Origin: Thermodesulfitimonas autotrophica
GTDB taxonomy: Bacteria; Bacillota; Desulfotomaculia; Desulfotomaculales; Ammonificaceae
Length of the DNA stretch: 64,000 nt
Assembly: GCF_003815015.1 (NCBI RefSeq)
Contig: NZ_RKRE01000003.1
Location: forward strand, 1-64,000
Direction of reading: 5' to 3'
The position numbers and the translations under genes are program-made. A model generated the notes under the pieces. It had not been told where the DNA came from, made no database searches, and saw only the letters and a program-made list of their open reading frames with translations. Positions 33,450 through 41,529 of the stretch are shown in pieces (within the stretch, counting starts at the first letter, position 1; the number at the start of each line of letters is the position of its first letter).

Positions 33450-33947
33450 TTAGTCTTTTCCCTCTTCCCGGTCGTTTTTTACCTGGCGGTGAAAAATAGC
33501 GGCGAGAGTTTCTCGGTTGCCCCTTTGCAGGCGGACGGCGGCGGTAACGCCTTTTACTCCCCGGGCTTTCGCCGCCGCCTCACGTGCCGCAGCCAGTTCT
33601 GCGGGGTCGTCCGTTCTCCCGATGAGGGTGACAACGCCATCCTTCACTCTGGCGCCAATGTGCTTGGGGTCTACTCCTGCTACCTGCAACTCTTCAGCCA
33701 CCTCTGCCAGGACGGCGCCGTCGTTAATCGCACCGTCCGTGCTGATGGCAATATCAGGCACTACCCGGTCTACGCCGGGGAGAGCGCTTACTAACGCCGC
33801 CAAGTATTCTTTTTCACTAAGAGTATCCACCACGCCGGTCAGGTAAACGGTATTACGGTCGACATTGACCCGTATCCCGTAACCCCGGAGGTTTTTATCC
33901 CTTGCTAGCAACGCTTCGACCGCGGCCTTAAGTTCGGTTTGATCCAT
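33450..33947 (-). CDS. Protein with two BON domains
   Basis: This 165-residue protein has two BON domains (about residues 3-70 and 78-145: VNVDRNTVYLTGVVDTLSEKEYL, and ARVKDGVVTLIGRTDDPAEL). BON domains bind membranes or phospholipids and occur in stress-related proteins. There is no signal peptide, so it is probably cytoplasmic. ATG 33947 follows GGAGGGAG. It is divergent from the dsr promoter region. Confidence 0.85.
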   Translation of the reverse strand: MDQTELKAAVEALLARDKNLRGYGIRVNVDRNTVYLTGVVDTLSEKEYLAALVSALPGVDRVVPDIAISTDGAINDGAVLAEVAEELQVAGVDPKHIGARVKDGVVTLIGRTDDPAELAAAREAAAKARGVKGVTAAVRLQRGNRETLAAIFHRQVKNDREEGKD

Positions 33948-34057
33948 GCTCTCCCTCCAAAGGGTATTATGCACTTTTACAGTTGGGCTTACTCCAAAAG
34001 CTGCGGATACGGCAGAAGAGCGGACGAAAGGTGACAAAACATTTGTTATTTAGACGG

Positions 34058-34086
34058 TTGACAAGTTCTCGACCCCTGTATTATAT
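34058..34086 (+). promoter_or_regulatory. Promoter of the dsrABD operon
   Basis: A perfect -35 TTGACA (34058-34063), 17 bases, and -10 TTATAT (34081-34086, or TATATT one base on) give a predicted start near 34093. This is about 200 bases before dsrA and is one of the best sigma-A matches in the window, in keeping with high expression of sulfite reductase. Confidence 0.82.
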
Positions 34087-34092
34087 TATTCT

Positions 34093-34297
34093 TAACTTTT
34101 TGAAATTTGTACGATTCGGAGCAATCCTCTCGATCTTCACCAAGCGGCCACTATCAAAAAGCGAGGCTTGTTTGACTTCGCGATAGTTTGCCTAGTCTCA
34201 TTTGAGTTGCGGAGGGGGGTGCAAGCCGAAAATTCTTTAGTCTTCTGTTTCCCACAGCTCGCAAACTCAGTTTAAGAGGGAGGTATTGATTAAGCTT
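34093..34297 (+). other. Long leader of the dsr operon with a stem-loop
   Basis: About 200 bases lie between the predicted transcription start and dsrA. A hairpin at 34150-34187 pairs ACTATC with GATAGT and GCGA with TCGC around a five-A bulge. No known riboswitch core is recognised and no U-run follows, so it may stabilise the mRNA or bind a regulator. The 350-base gap from 33948 holds this leader and the promoter, and no other gene that I can see. Confidence 0.4.
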
Positions 34298-35740
34298 ATG
34301 TCTAAGGAATTCAAGCCCCCAGGGCCAAAAGTTCCCCAGAAAGAAATAAACTATCAGGAACTCCGCATCTACACCGACGAAGAGTTACAGAACCCTTCGG
34401 ATGAAGAGCTTAAGAATTTCAAAATAAAGTACGACATTCCGAGATGTGAGCAGCTTGAGTCAGGGCCGTGGCCGAGCTTTGTTGCGGACCTGAAGCTTGA
34501 GGCTTGCCGCAGAAGGAAACTTGCTGACGACCGGATGTTGATTCCGCGCGAGGTGTGTGAAGACTTGTTGGGCGTGCTCGAGCTTTCCTTTGAGCACGGC
34601 GAGTGTCACTGGAAACACGGCGGTATCGTCGGCGTCAGCGGTTACGGCGGTGGCGTCATCGGCCGGTATTGCGACCTGCCCGACCAGTTCCCAGCCATTG
34701 CTCACTTCCATACCATCCGTGTTAACCAGCCCGCCAGCAAGTTTTACAAGACCGACTTCCTCCGCGCCATGGCAGACCTCTGGGAGTTCCGCGGGAGCGG
34801 CATTCTGAATATGCACGGTTCCACCGGCGACATTATCTTCCTCGGCACCACGACCGAGCAGCTCGAGCCGATCTTCCAGGAAATGGCCCACCACCTGAGC
34901 CAGGATATCGGTGGTTCAGGCTCTAACCTGCGGACGCCTTCCTGCTGCCTCGGTAAGGCGCGGTGCGAGTTTGCCCTCTACGACACGCAGGAAATGTGCT
35001 ACGAGATGACCATGCATTACCAGGACGAGTTGCACCGGCCCGGTTTCCCCTATAAGTTCAAGATGAAATTTGACGGTTGTCCCAACGGCTGCGTGGCTTC
35101 GATCGCGCGGGCAGACATGTCGGTGATCGGTACTTGGCGGGACAACATTCGGATCGACCAGGAGGCGGTTCAGGCTTACATCGCCGGGGAGATTCCGCCC
35201 AATGCGGGTGCGTTTGCCGGCAGGAACTGGGGTAAGTTCGATATCCAGAAGGAGGTCATCGACCTCTGCCCGACCAAGTGCATGTGGATGGAGGGCAACA
35301 AGCTTAGAATCGACGACAAGAACTGCGTCCGCTGCATGCACTGCATCAACACCATGCCGCGCGCGCTCCGGCCCGGTACCGATACCGGCGTAATGCTGCT
35401 CTTTGGTGCGAAGGCGCCGATCCTCGAGGGCGCGCAGATGTCGGTGCTGACGATTCCCTTCATGGAAGCGGAACCGCCTTACGACAACATCAAGGCGATC
35501 GTGGACAAGGTCTTCGAGTGGTGGATGGACAACGGTAAGAACCGCGAGCGCCTCGGTGAGTTGATCCAGCGGATGGGCCTGCCGAAGTTCTGCGAGGTTA
35601 TCGGCGTGCCGGTGATGCCGCAGATGGTCTGGAAGCCGCGGGAGAACCCGTACATCTTCTGGAAGGAAGAGGATGTGCCGGGTGGGTTCAAGAGAGACAT
35701 CAACGATTTCAGAACCAGGCACACCAGAAAGGAAGTATAA
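34298..35740 (+). CDS. dsrA: Dissimilatory sulfite reductase, alpha subunit
   Basis: This is the catalytic-complex subunit that, with DsrB, reduces sulfite at a siroheme-[4Fe-4S] centre. It has LESGPWPSFVADLK, GECHWKHGGIVGVSGYGGGVIGRY, the siroheme cluster cysteines in TPSCCLGKARCEFALYDT and DGCPNGC, and an inserted ferredoxin domain (CPTKC, then CVRCMHCINTMP). At about 480 residues it has full length. GGGAGG at 34278-34283 is closer to a TTG at 34286 (2 bases) and to an ATT at 34289 than to ATG 34298 (14 bases), so the exact start is uncertain by four codons. The sequence type (reductive or oxidative) needs a tree; DsrD nearby argues for reductive. Confidence 0.97.
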   Translation: MSKEFKPPGPKVPQKEINYQELRIYTDEELQNPSDEELKNFKIKYDIPRCEQLESGPWPSFVADLKLEACRRRKLADDRMLIPREVCEDLLGVLELSFEHGECHWKHGGIVGVSGYGGGVIGRYCDLPDQFPAIAHFHTIRVNQPASKFYKTDFLRAMADLWEFRGSGILNMHGSTGDIIFLGTTTEQLEPIFQEMAHHLSQDIGGSGSNLRTPSCCLGKARCEFALYDTQEMCYEMTMHYQDELHRPGFPYKFKMKFDGCPNGCVASIARADMSVIGTWRDNIRIDQEAVQAYIAGEIPPNAGAFAGRNWGKFDIQKEVIDLCPTKCMWMEGNKLRIDDKNCVRCMHCINTMPRALRPGTDTGVMLLFGAKAPILEGAQMSVLTIPFMEAEPPYDNIKAIVDKVFEWWMDNGKNRERLGELIQRMGLPKFCEVIGVPVMPQMVWKPRENPYIFWKEEDVPGGFKRDINDFRTRHTRKEV

Positions 35741-35752
35741 GGAGGTATCGCA

Positions 35753-36940
35753 ATGGGTCTATCTACGACGAGATACGGCGTTTACAATCCGGAGAAACCC
35801 AGAGAAAACCGGATTACCGATATCGGGCCGCGGTATTACTGGGACTTTTTCCCGCCTATTATCCAGCGGAATTACGGCAAGTGGCTCTACCACGAGATTC
35901 TCGAACCGGGTATTCTGATGCACGTATCCGAGACGGGCGAGAAGGTTTACACCGTCCGTTGTGGCGGCATGCGGATCATGAGCGTGGCGCTGCTGCGTGA
36001 GATCTGCGATATCGCCGACAAGTACTGCGACGGCTACGTTCGTTTCACCACGCGTAATAACATTGAGTTCCTCTGCGACAGCCTGGAGAAGGTCGAGGCG
36101 CTGAAAGCAGACCTCAAGGAGCGGAAACAGTACTGCGGCAGCTATAAGTTCCCGATTGGCGGAACGGGCTGCGGCATCACCAACATCGTTCATACTCAGG
36201 GCTACATCCACTGCCACACGCCGGCAACCGATGCTTCGTCGATCGTGAAGGCGGTTTTGGATGAGCTTTTTGAGTACTTCCAGAGCATGAAGCTGCCGGC
36301 GAAGCTCCGCGTTTCGATGGCCTGCTGCCTCAACATGTGCGGCGCGGTGCACTGCTCCGACATCGCGATGCTGGGCTACCACCGCAAGCCGCCGATGATC
36401 GACCACGACTTTGTTGCGAAGCTCTGTGAGATCCCGACGGTGATTGCTTCCTGCCCGCTCGGTGCCATCTCGCCGGCGACCACCCCGGACGGGAAGAAGA
36501 CCGTGAAAATCAAAGAGGATCGGTGCATGTTCTGCGGCAACTGCTACACGATGTGTGCCGCGCTGCCGCTGGCCGATAAAGAGGGCGACGGTGTCGTGCT
36601 TCTCGCCGGCGGTAAGCTCTCCAACCGGAAGAGCCAGCCGCGGTTCTCGAAGGTAATCGTGCCGTTCCTGCCGAACAACTTCCCGCGCTACCCCGAGGTA
36701 TGCAAGACCATCCGGAAGATCGTCGAAGTTTACGCGGCCCACGCCAACAAGTACGAGCGGCTCGGCGAGTGGGCGGAGCGCATCGGCTGGGAGAAGTTCT
36801 TCGAGCTGTGCGAGCTGCCGTTCACGGACCACCTCGTCGACGATTACCGCTTGGCTTACGACACCTACCGGACCAGCACCCTCTTCAAGTACACGGATGC
36901 AGCTTGGGCGGTATCAAAAGCGGCGGGTGGCATAAAATAA
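35753..36940 (+). CDS. dsrB: Dissimilatory sulfite reductase, beta subunit
   Basis: This 395-residue partner of DsrA carries the active siroheme. Cysteine sites [19 protein letters not shown] and [14 protein letters not shown] hold the siroheme-linked cluster, and [11 protein letters not shown], with a preceding single Cys in SCPLGAISP, belongs to the ferredoxin domain. ATG 35753 follows AAGGAGG at an ideal distance and lies 12 bases after dsrA. Codon use and GC match the neighbours, so there is no sign of very recent transfer. Confidence 0.97.
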   Translation: MGLSTTRYGVYNPEKPRENRITDIGPRYYWDFFPPIIQRNYGKWLYHEILEPGILMHVSETGEKVYTVRCGGMRIMSVALLREICDIADKYCDGYVRFTTRNNIEFLCDSLEKVEALKADLKERKQYCGSYKFPIGGTGCGITNIVHTQGYIHCHTPATDASSIVKAVLDELFEYFQSMKLPAKLRVSMACCLNMCGAVHCSDIAMLGYHRKPPMIDHDFVAKLCEIPTVIASCPLGAISPATTPDGKKTVKIKEDRCMFCGNCYTMCAALPLADKEGDGVVLLAGGKLSNRKSQPRFSKVIVPFLPNNFPRYPEVCKTIRKIVEVYAAHANKYERLGEWAERIGWEKFFELCELPFTDHLVDDYRLAYDTYRTSTLFKYTDAAWAVSKAAGGIK

Positions 36941-36971
36941 GGCCCGCAGGGCACTAAGGAGATGACGTCAT

Positions 36972-37217
36972 ATGTCGCTGGAAGAAATGAAGGCGATCGT
37001 TGTGGAGTATCTTACCCAGGCAAAAAAGTCGAAGCATTACTTCAACGATCTCCAGAAGGCTATCCAGAAAAAATTTCCGGACGCTAGCCTTCGGGACGTA
37101 AAGAAGGCATGCAACGAGCTTATTGCCGAAGGGAAGATTACCTACTTTTCCACCGGGAGCACGACCATGTACTGCTTGGCCGGTCGGGAAGGAGAAACCA
37201 CCGATAAGGGAGAGTAA
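36972..37217 (+). CDS. dsrD: DsrD, activator of dissimilatory sulfite reductase
   Basis: This 81-residue winged-helix protein matches the DsrD family (SLEEMKAIVVEYLTQAKKSKHYFNDLQKAI and VKKACNELIAEGKITYFSTGSTTMY). DsrD is known to bind and stimulate DsrAB in sulfate reducers and marks the reductive form of the pathway. AAGGAGATG precedes the ATG, 31 bases after dsrB. Confidence 0.96.
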   Translation: MSLEEMKAIVVEYLTQAKKSKHYFNDLQKAIQKKFPDASLRDVKKACNELIAEGKITYFSTGSTTMYCLAGREGETTDKGE

Positions 37218-37263
37218 CAACCTTTCGGTGGCTCCAGCCCGGAGTTTCTGTTAGCCTGTTGGG

Positions 37264-37297
37264 GGAGGCTGCTCGTTGTTGGTGGCGGGCAGCCTCC
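37264..37297 (+). terminator. Hairpin after dsrD (terminator-like, no U-run)
   Basis: GGAGGCTGC (37264-37272) pairs with GCAGCCTCC (37289-37297) around a 16-base loop. The following bases (ATACTTAATC) are not a good U tract, so it may be an mRNA 3' stabiliser or a partial terminator separating dsrABD from the TPR gene. Confidence 0.5.
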
Positions 37298-37344
37298 ATA
37301 CTTAATCAGCAAGAGGGGAAAGATGTGGGAAGGGGTGATTATTT

Positions 37345-37992
37345 GTGGTAACGCCCAAAGACGCGGAAACCTTTATCGAGGAGCAAAAAAGGCTGCTGCG
37401 CGAGAACCCCGAGTGTTCTACGGCGCTTTACAATTTGGGCGTTAAAGCCATGGAGGAAGGCCGTCTTGACGAGGCTGCCGACTACTTTGAAGAGGCCATT
37501 GAAAGCGGCGGCCGGATGTTTGAGGCATTTGTAAATCTTGGTTACATCTATTTTAAATGGGGTGACTTAGAGCGGGTAGCGCTGGCCAACCAGCGCGCAA
37601 TCGAGATTGAACCCCGGTACGCCCGGGGTTATGCTAACCTTGGTTTTGCTTACCTGCAAATGGCCCGGACGGACGAGGCGATCGCGGCGCTTGAGAAGGC
37701 GATCGAGCTCAACCCCCAGATCGTCCAGGCCTGGGCCAACCTCGTGAGCGCCTACCTGCAGAAGGGCGATGTGGACAAGGCGATTGAGATCGGCGAGAAG
37801 TTAGTGGCCATGGCGCCTAACTTCGGTCTGGGGCATAACAATTTAGCCTGCGCGTACTACATGAAGGAGGATTATGCGAAGGCGGTTGAGCATGTAGATC
37901 TGGCGGTAAAATACGGTTTTCCGGTGCATCCGGAGTTCTTGAGGGAAATCGAGCCTTACCGTCCGGTACGAGAGGATGGAAGTGGTGTTTGA
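37345..37992 (+). CDS. TPR-repeat protein downstream of dsrD
   Basis: This 215-residue soluble protein has about four to five tetratricopeptide repeats from residue 22 (for example ALYNLGVKAMEEGRLDEAAD, AFVNLGYIYFKWGDLERVAL, GYANLGFAYLQMARTDEAIA). TPR proteins are scaffolds. GTG 37345 is preceded by GGGAAGGGG. It overlaps the next gene by 11-17 bases, implying that the two act together. A link to sulfite reductase assembly is suggested only by position. Confidence 0.85.
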   Translation: MVTPKDAETFIEEQKRLLRENPECSTALYNLGVKAMEEGRLDEAADYFEEAIESGGRMFEAFVNLGYIYFKWGDLERVALANQRAIEIEPRYARGYANLGFAYLQMARTDEAIAALEKAIELNPQIVQAWANLVSAYLQKGDVDKAIEIGEKLVAMAPNFGLGHNNLACAYYMKEDYAKAVEHVDLAVKYGFPVHPEFLREIEPYRPVREDGSGV

Positions 37993-38611
37993 AGAACTGT
38001 TTGCGGCGTACGAAGAGATAAGCGCTGCTGCCGATGCGGCTTTTGCGAAGATGCAGCGCGACTACGGAGCGGCGGTTAAGTGTGCGCACGGCTGTGCTGA
38101 TTGCTGCCACGCAGTCTTCGGCCTTTTTTTAGTCGAGGCGGCCTATATCAGAAGCCACTTTGAAAGGCTTCCTGCCGGGGAGCAGGAGGAGATCCTCCGG
38201 CGGGCGGAGCAGGCAGAGGAAGAAATCCGCCTGGTGCAAAAGAAACTTAACTACTATACCGATGATCCCGTGATGCAGGCTTACGCCCTATCGCGGCAGC
38301 GGGTGAGGTGTCCCCTCCTCAACGCCAAGGATGAATGTGCGCTTTACCCGCACCGGCCGGTCACCTGCCGGGTTTACGGGATTCCGGTGGCCGTGCGGGG
38401 CAGAGCGCAGGTCTGCTGGAAGGCGGGCTTCGAAAGAGGCAAAGAGTATCCTACTTTCAATCTGGATGCTGCATACCGGGAGCTTTGCCGTTTATCGGCG
38501 CTGTTGCTTACGAAGGCTAAGCAGCCCGACGCAGCGGAGCGGGCTTCGCTGCTCATCTCGGTTGCCAAGGCTTTGCAAACACCGGTCGAAGCACTTGTCA
38601 GGGGAGAGTAG
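37976..38611 (+). CDS. YkgJ-family cysteine-cluster protein (metal-chelating)
   Basis: This 211-residue protein has the UPF0153/YkgJ cysteine pattern: CAHGCADCCH near residue 36, CPLLNAKDECALYPHRPVTCRVYG in the middle and further Cys (QVCWKAGF, RELCRL). The family probably binds zinc or an Fe-S cluster; the function is unsettled. ATG 37976 abuts GAGAGG, so GTG 37982 or 37985 may be the true start. It overlaps the TPR gene. I recall such proteins near redox and sulfur genes, but the role here is inferred. Confidence 0.82.
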   Translation: MEVVFEELFAAYEEISAAADAAFAKMQRDYGAAVKCAHGCADCCHAVFGLFLVEAAYIRSHFERLPAGEQEEILRRAEQAEEEIRLVQKKLNYYTDDPVMQAYALSRQRVRCPLLNAKDECALYPHRPVTCRVYGIPVAVRGRAQVCWKAGFERGKEYPTFNLDAAYRELCRLSALLLTKAKQPDAAERASLLISVAKALQTPVEALVRGE

Positions 38612-39716
38612 CTAGGGCCTCGTTTGCTATCTGGCCCACGGTCTTCGTGACGATCCTGCCCTCTTCGTAAACCCCAATCGGTGTCGTATCGTTCCGGAGC
38701 ATTTCTAAGAGTTGCCGTGCTTCCGGTCCGCCCAGCCGGCCGAGAAGCAGGGCTGTATAGCCCCTCGTCAGGGGGTTCTTATCCTGGACGAAAGGCAGGA
38801 GAGGGAAGAAGATGCGCCGGCGAACGGCGTCAGGCCGGACTGCAGCGATGCGGGCCAAGGCTTTAACGGCGGCGGGTCGCACCGACTCCTCGGTTAAGAG
38901 GGGAAAAAGTTTTGCAATGTAGCCGGCAAAAAGGTCTGGTGCGTTCGCGATAACTTCGCCGATGGCATCCACGCTCCCCCAGTTGGAAGCGCTCGAATCG
39001 GCGAAGTGGTTGAAAAGACCCTGGAAGACGGAAACCACCGCCGCCGGGTCGGTTGTAACCAGCTCCCCGGCTACTTTACCCAGAGCTTCGGCAGCCCGCA
39101 GGCGGACCAGTTCGTCGCCGGCACAGAGAAGGCGCTGCAGGTGCCGCATTATTTTCCGGTCGTGGCGGGCCGCCGCGATAACCGGATCCAGCTGGTAGTT
39201 AGCCACTAACGCCTCGACCTCTTTCTTGGAAAGAGGCCCGGCGGCTATTTCTGCTGGCGGTGGTTCGGGAGCGGCTGGCTTCGGGGATGCGGGTCGGGCT
39301 GCCCGCAGCTTTTGCTGCACGGCGTTCCGGGTTAGTTCCTGGATGTCTTCCTGCAGCCTAACGAAGAAAAGGGCGCCTCTCACTCGCCTGTCACCAAGGG
39401 CACCGTTGGGAATGATGCGGTGGGTTTCGAGGTCGTACCGCTCGACGACCGCTTGGAGGTAGTCTTCGTCGGGAAGGAGGTTCCAAGCGAGCCCCCAGTC
39501 GTCATTGCAAGCAAAGACAAGGGCTTCGCTAAAGGCGGCCCCGAGGTTGTGTCCCGTAGCGTCGTAGGCGTAAACGGCGCCGCAACCCGAACACTGCCCG
39601 AGGGGCATCTCGCGCACTCTTTCTCCGGCCAATTCCTTCGGTCTTTCAATGGCGAGGCCACAAAAGGGGCAAACCGCTTCCCTGGTGACTTCTTTGCGGA
39701 GTGGCTGGTAGCTCAT
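38598..39716 (-). CDS. Zinc-ribbon plus HEAT-repeat protein
   Basis: This is a 372-residue protein. The N terminus has two CxxC pairs (CPFCG near residue 16 and CSGCG near 42), a likely zinc ribbon. A Pro/Ala linker (about residues 138-160) leads to a C-terminal array of HEAT/PBS-lyase-type helices (RLRAAEALGKVAGEL, RPAAVKALARIAAV, TRGYTALLLGRLGG). It resembles a family that I recall from sulfate reducers (DVU0298-like), though this identification is tentative. It is convergent to the YkgJ gene (14-base overlap) and 5 bases downstream of the FmdB-type gene. Confidence 0.75.
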   Translation of the reverse strand: MSYQPLRKEVTREAVCPFCGLAIERPKELAGERVREMPLGQCSGCGAVYAYDATGHNLGAAFSEALVFACNDDWGLAWNLLPDEDYLQAVVERYDLETHRIIPNGALGDRRVRGALFFVRLQEDIQELTRNAVQQKLRAARPASPKPAAPEPPPAEIAAGPLSKKEVEALVANYQLDPVIAAARHDRKIMRHLQRLLCAGDELVRLRAAEALGKVAGELVTTDPAAVVSVFQGLFNHFADSSASNWGSVDAIGEVIANAPDLFAGYIAKLFPLLTEESVRPAAVKALARIAAVRPDAVRRRIFFPLLPFVQDKNPLTRGYTALLLGRLGGPEARQLLEMLRNDTTPIGVYEEGRIVTKTVGQIANEALATLP

Positions 39717-39721
39717 AACGC

Positions 39722-39967
39722 CTAATCACCGTACCCTGGCAACTCAAGGGTCCAGCAACTGCTTCCCGGGCTACAGGATTTGCTCGTCAGTTTTGGCTTG
39801 TCGGCGCCTTTGCCGAGACCCATCACGTAGTTAGTCTTACTGATTACCCGTTCGAAGGCTTCTGAACCGCACCCGGGGCACTTGATTTCCACTTCTTCTT
39901 TGGTGTCAAGGAAAAGTTTCTCAAAAAGGTTCCCACACGCGAGGCAGCGAAATTCAAAGATTGGCAC
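39722..39967 (-). CDS. FmdB-type zinc-ribbon protein
   Basis: This is an 81-residue protein beginning MPIFEFRCLACGNLFEKLF, with CPGCGS after it: two CxxC knuckles of the FmdB/CxxC_CxxC_SSSS regulatory family. The C-terminal tail has three more Cys (SKSCSPGSSCWTL). GTG 39967 is supported by GGGGGGAG. It forms a two-gene operon with the HEAT protein, both carrying zinc ribbons. Confidence 0.85.
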   Translation of the reverse strand: MPIFEFRCLACGNLFEKLFLDTKEEVEIKCPGCGSEAFERVISKTNYVMGLGKGADKPKLTSKSCSPGSSCWTLELPGYGD

Positions 39968-40152
39968 TCTTTCTCCCCCCAGTAAAAGTTGCCGGCAACG
40001 TTTTGCCCCGTTCCGCTTTTTGTGCCACTCATAGCATATCAGCACATTGATTGTTTGTCAAACGGGGCGCCGCGGAGGATCTTGCGGCGTTTGGGATGCA
40101 ACTACTTGCCGGCCGCGGCTCCTGGCCGGGCGGGGTGGTGGAGCATTCTATT

Positions 40153-40245
40153 TGGAGGAGGGAAGTGGGAGTCGAACCCAACCCCGGTCGTCCGGACCGG
40201 CCAACGGGTTTGCGGCCCGCGGGGGGCACCGGCCCCTTTCCCTCC
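40153..40245 (-). tRNA. Unusual tRNA-Cys(GCA) with selenocysteine-tRNA-like 8/4 fold and long variable arm
   Basis: Read on the minus strand from 40245, the gene folds as follows. The acceptor is 8 bp (GGAGGGAA with TTCCCTCC). The D stem is 5 bp (GGGGC/GCCCC) with a CGGT loop. The anticodon stem is GCGGG/CCCGT with loop CCGCAAA (anticodon GCA, C at position 33 instead of U). The variable arm is 6 bp (CCGGTC/GACCGG). The T stem is 4 bp (TGGG/CCCA) with loop TTCGACT, then one extra C, the acceptor strand, discriminator T and an encoded CCA. Total 93 bases. The GCA anticodon and U73 are the cysteine identity elements, while the 8/4 arm and long variable arm are as in tRNA-Sec (which has G73 and UCA). 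The invariant U33 being C is odd. Confidence 0.85.
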
Positions 40246-40435
40246 ACATTTTGAAGTCCAATAGGAATTAACGTAATAAATTTAATTCCATAGCGTTTTT
40301 AACTTTCCTCTTATACTTGGCTATCAGTGTTATGAAAAAAAGTTATAAAAACGTGGAAGGGCAAGGACCGGATGGCGCAAGAGAAAGAAGCTACCGCATT
40401 CTTTCTAAAAGAGTAACAGGGGTGAGATGCAGAAA

Positions 40436-41329
40436 TTAAGACGGTTTTTGGGTAACGAAATTGATAAAGGCTTTAACCGGCCGGGAGAGGCAGCGGTTTC
40501 GGGGGTAGACGAGGTAAAGGGTCCGCTTCAAGGATAACCCCTGAAGGCGGCGCATCACCAGCCGGCCACTTTTGGCCCTGTTTTCGGCTGCCCGGCGGGA
40601 GACGAAGGAGAGTCCTAATCCTGCCTCTACGGCCGCCAGCACTGCTTCTGTGCTGCCGAATTCAGCGACCACCCGGAGGTTTTCGGGATCAACCCCCGCG
40701 CTTCGCAACCGCTTTTCAAGCTCGTAGCGGGTGCCGGAGGTGCTTTCGCGCCGGATAAACTCTTGCCCGGCTAAGGCCGCGGTGGTAATGATTTTCCGGT
40801 TGGCTAACGGGTGGCCGGGCGGGATGATCAGCACCAGTTCGTCTTGGGCGAAGGGGATAGCCGCGAGCAGCGGGGCGGTTTTGATCGCCCCAACGGCACC
40901 CAGGGGGAGTTCCCCCGCTACGATCCGTTCAATGATCTTCCCGGTGTCAGCGATCTCCAAGTTAATCTTTACCTCGGGGTATTCTTCCCGGAAGCGGCGG
41001 ATGATCTGGGGAAGCACATAATGCCCCGGAATGGTGCTGGCGCCGATGGCGAGGGTTCCTTTTACGCTATTTACGAAAGAGTCCATTTCTTGGGCGGCTT
41101 CGGTGACGGCGGAAAGGATCTTTTGGGCCAGGGGGACCAGGGCGGTGCCCGCTTCGGTAAGGGTCACTGCTCGGCGCGACCGGTGAACCAACTTGACGCC
41201 GTAGAAGGCTTCGAGCGCCGCAATATGTTTGGAAACGGCCGGCTGGGTCAGGTTAAGCTCCCGGGCCGTGCGGGAAAAGGAACGGGTTGCGGCGACGGTG
41301 GTGAAGGTTTTTAGCCAGTTGAGATTCAA
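40436..41329 (-). CDS. LysR-family transcriptional regulator
   Basis: This 297-residue regulator has the LysR helix-turn-helix at residues 1-60 (LKTFTTVAATRSFSRTAREL, NLTQPAVSKHIAALE). Its effector domain starts GTLAIGASTIPGHYVLPQII, a pattern shared with CysB/CysL-type and some selenium-associated LysR proteins. It lies about 190 bases upstream of the odd tRNA on the same strand, with no gene between. A link to sulfur, cysteine or selenium metabolism is possible but unproven. The 190-base spacer is AT-rich and has no clear terminator. Confidence 0.9.
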   Translation of the reverse strand: MNLNWLKTFTTVAATRSFSRTARELNLTQPAVSKHIAALEAFYGVKLVHRSRRAVTLTEAGTALVPLAQKILSAVTEAAQEMDSFVNSVKGTLAIGASTIPGHYVLPQIIRRFREEYPEVKINLEIADTGKIIERIVAGELPLGAVGAIKTAPLLAAIPFAQDELVLIIPPGHPLANRKIITTAALAGQEFIRRESTSGTRYELEKRLRSAGVDPENLRVVAEFGSTEAVLAAVEAGLGLSFVSRRAAENRAKSGRLVMRRLQGLSLKRTLYLVYPRNRCLSRPVKAFINFVTQKPS

Positions 41330-41465
41330 GGCTTGTGCCTCCTGTTAGCTTAAATAGTAAAATAGGTTTAGTGGTTAAACAAGTGGCAAACGATATTTTT
41401 CGGCTATTTTAGGCTCCTGTTTGCGGGATAATAAAATTTAAAGATATTTTTCGCTAAGGCTTGAG

Positions 41466-41490
41466 AGGAATCTTCAGAGGTTTGGCGAAA
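41466..41490 (+). promoter_or_regulatory. Sigma-H-like promoter of spoVG
   Basis: AGGAATC (41466-41472), 14 bases, and GAAATTT (from 41487) match the layout of the well-known Bacillus spoVG sigma-H promoter (AGGATTT, 14 bases, GAAT), with one -10 mismatch. It is 40 bases before the start codon. Confidence 0.6.
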
Positions 41491-41529
41491 TTTTTGGTGT
41501 AGTGGTTAAGCTTTCGAGGAGGAAAGGGC

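Noticed and set aside
35759..36832. 357-codon open frame on the minus strand
   Set aside because: It is antisense to dsrB; codon-composition shadow without motifs or ribosome site.
40153..40245. Plain selenocysteine tRNA (selC)
   Set aside because: The fold is Sec-like, but the anticodon is GCA, not TCA, and the discriminator is T rather than G, which are cysteine identity elements.
40326..40433. 35-codon open frame starting MKKSYKNVEG
   Set aside because: No ribosome site, unusual composition, overlaps a region likely to contain tRNA/LysR regulatory sequence.
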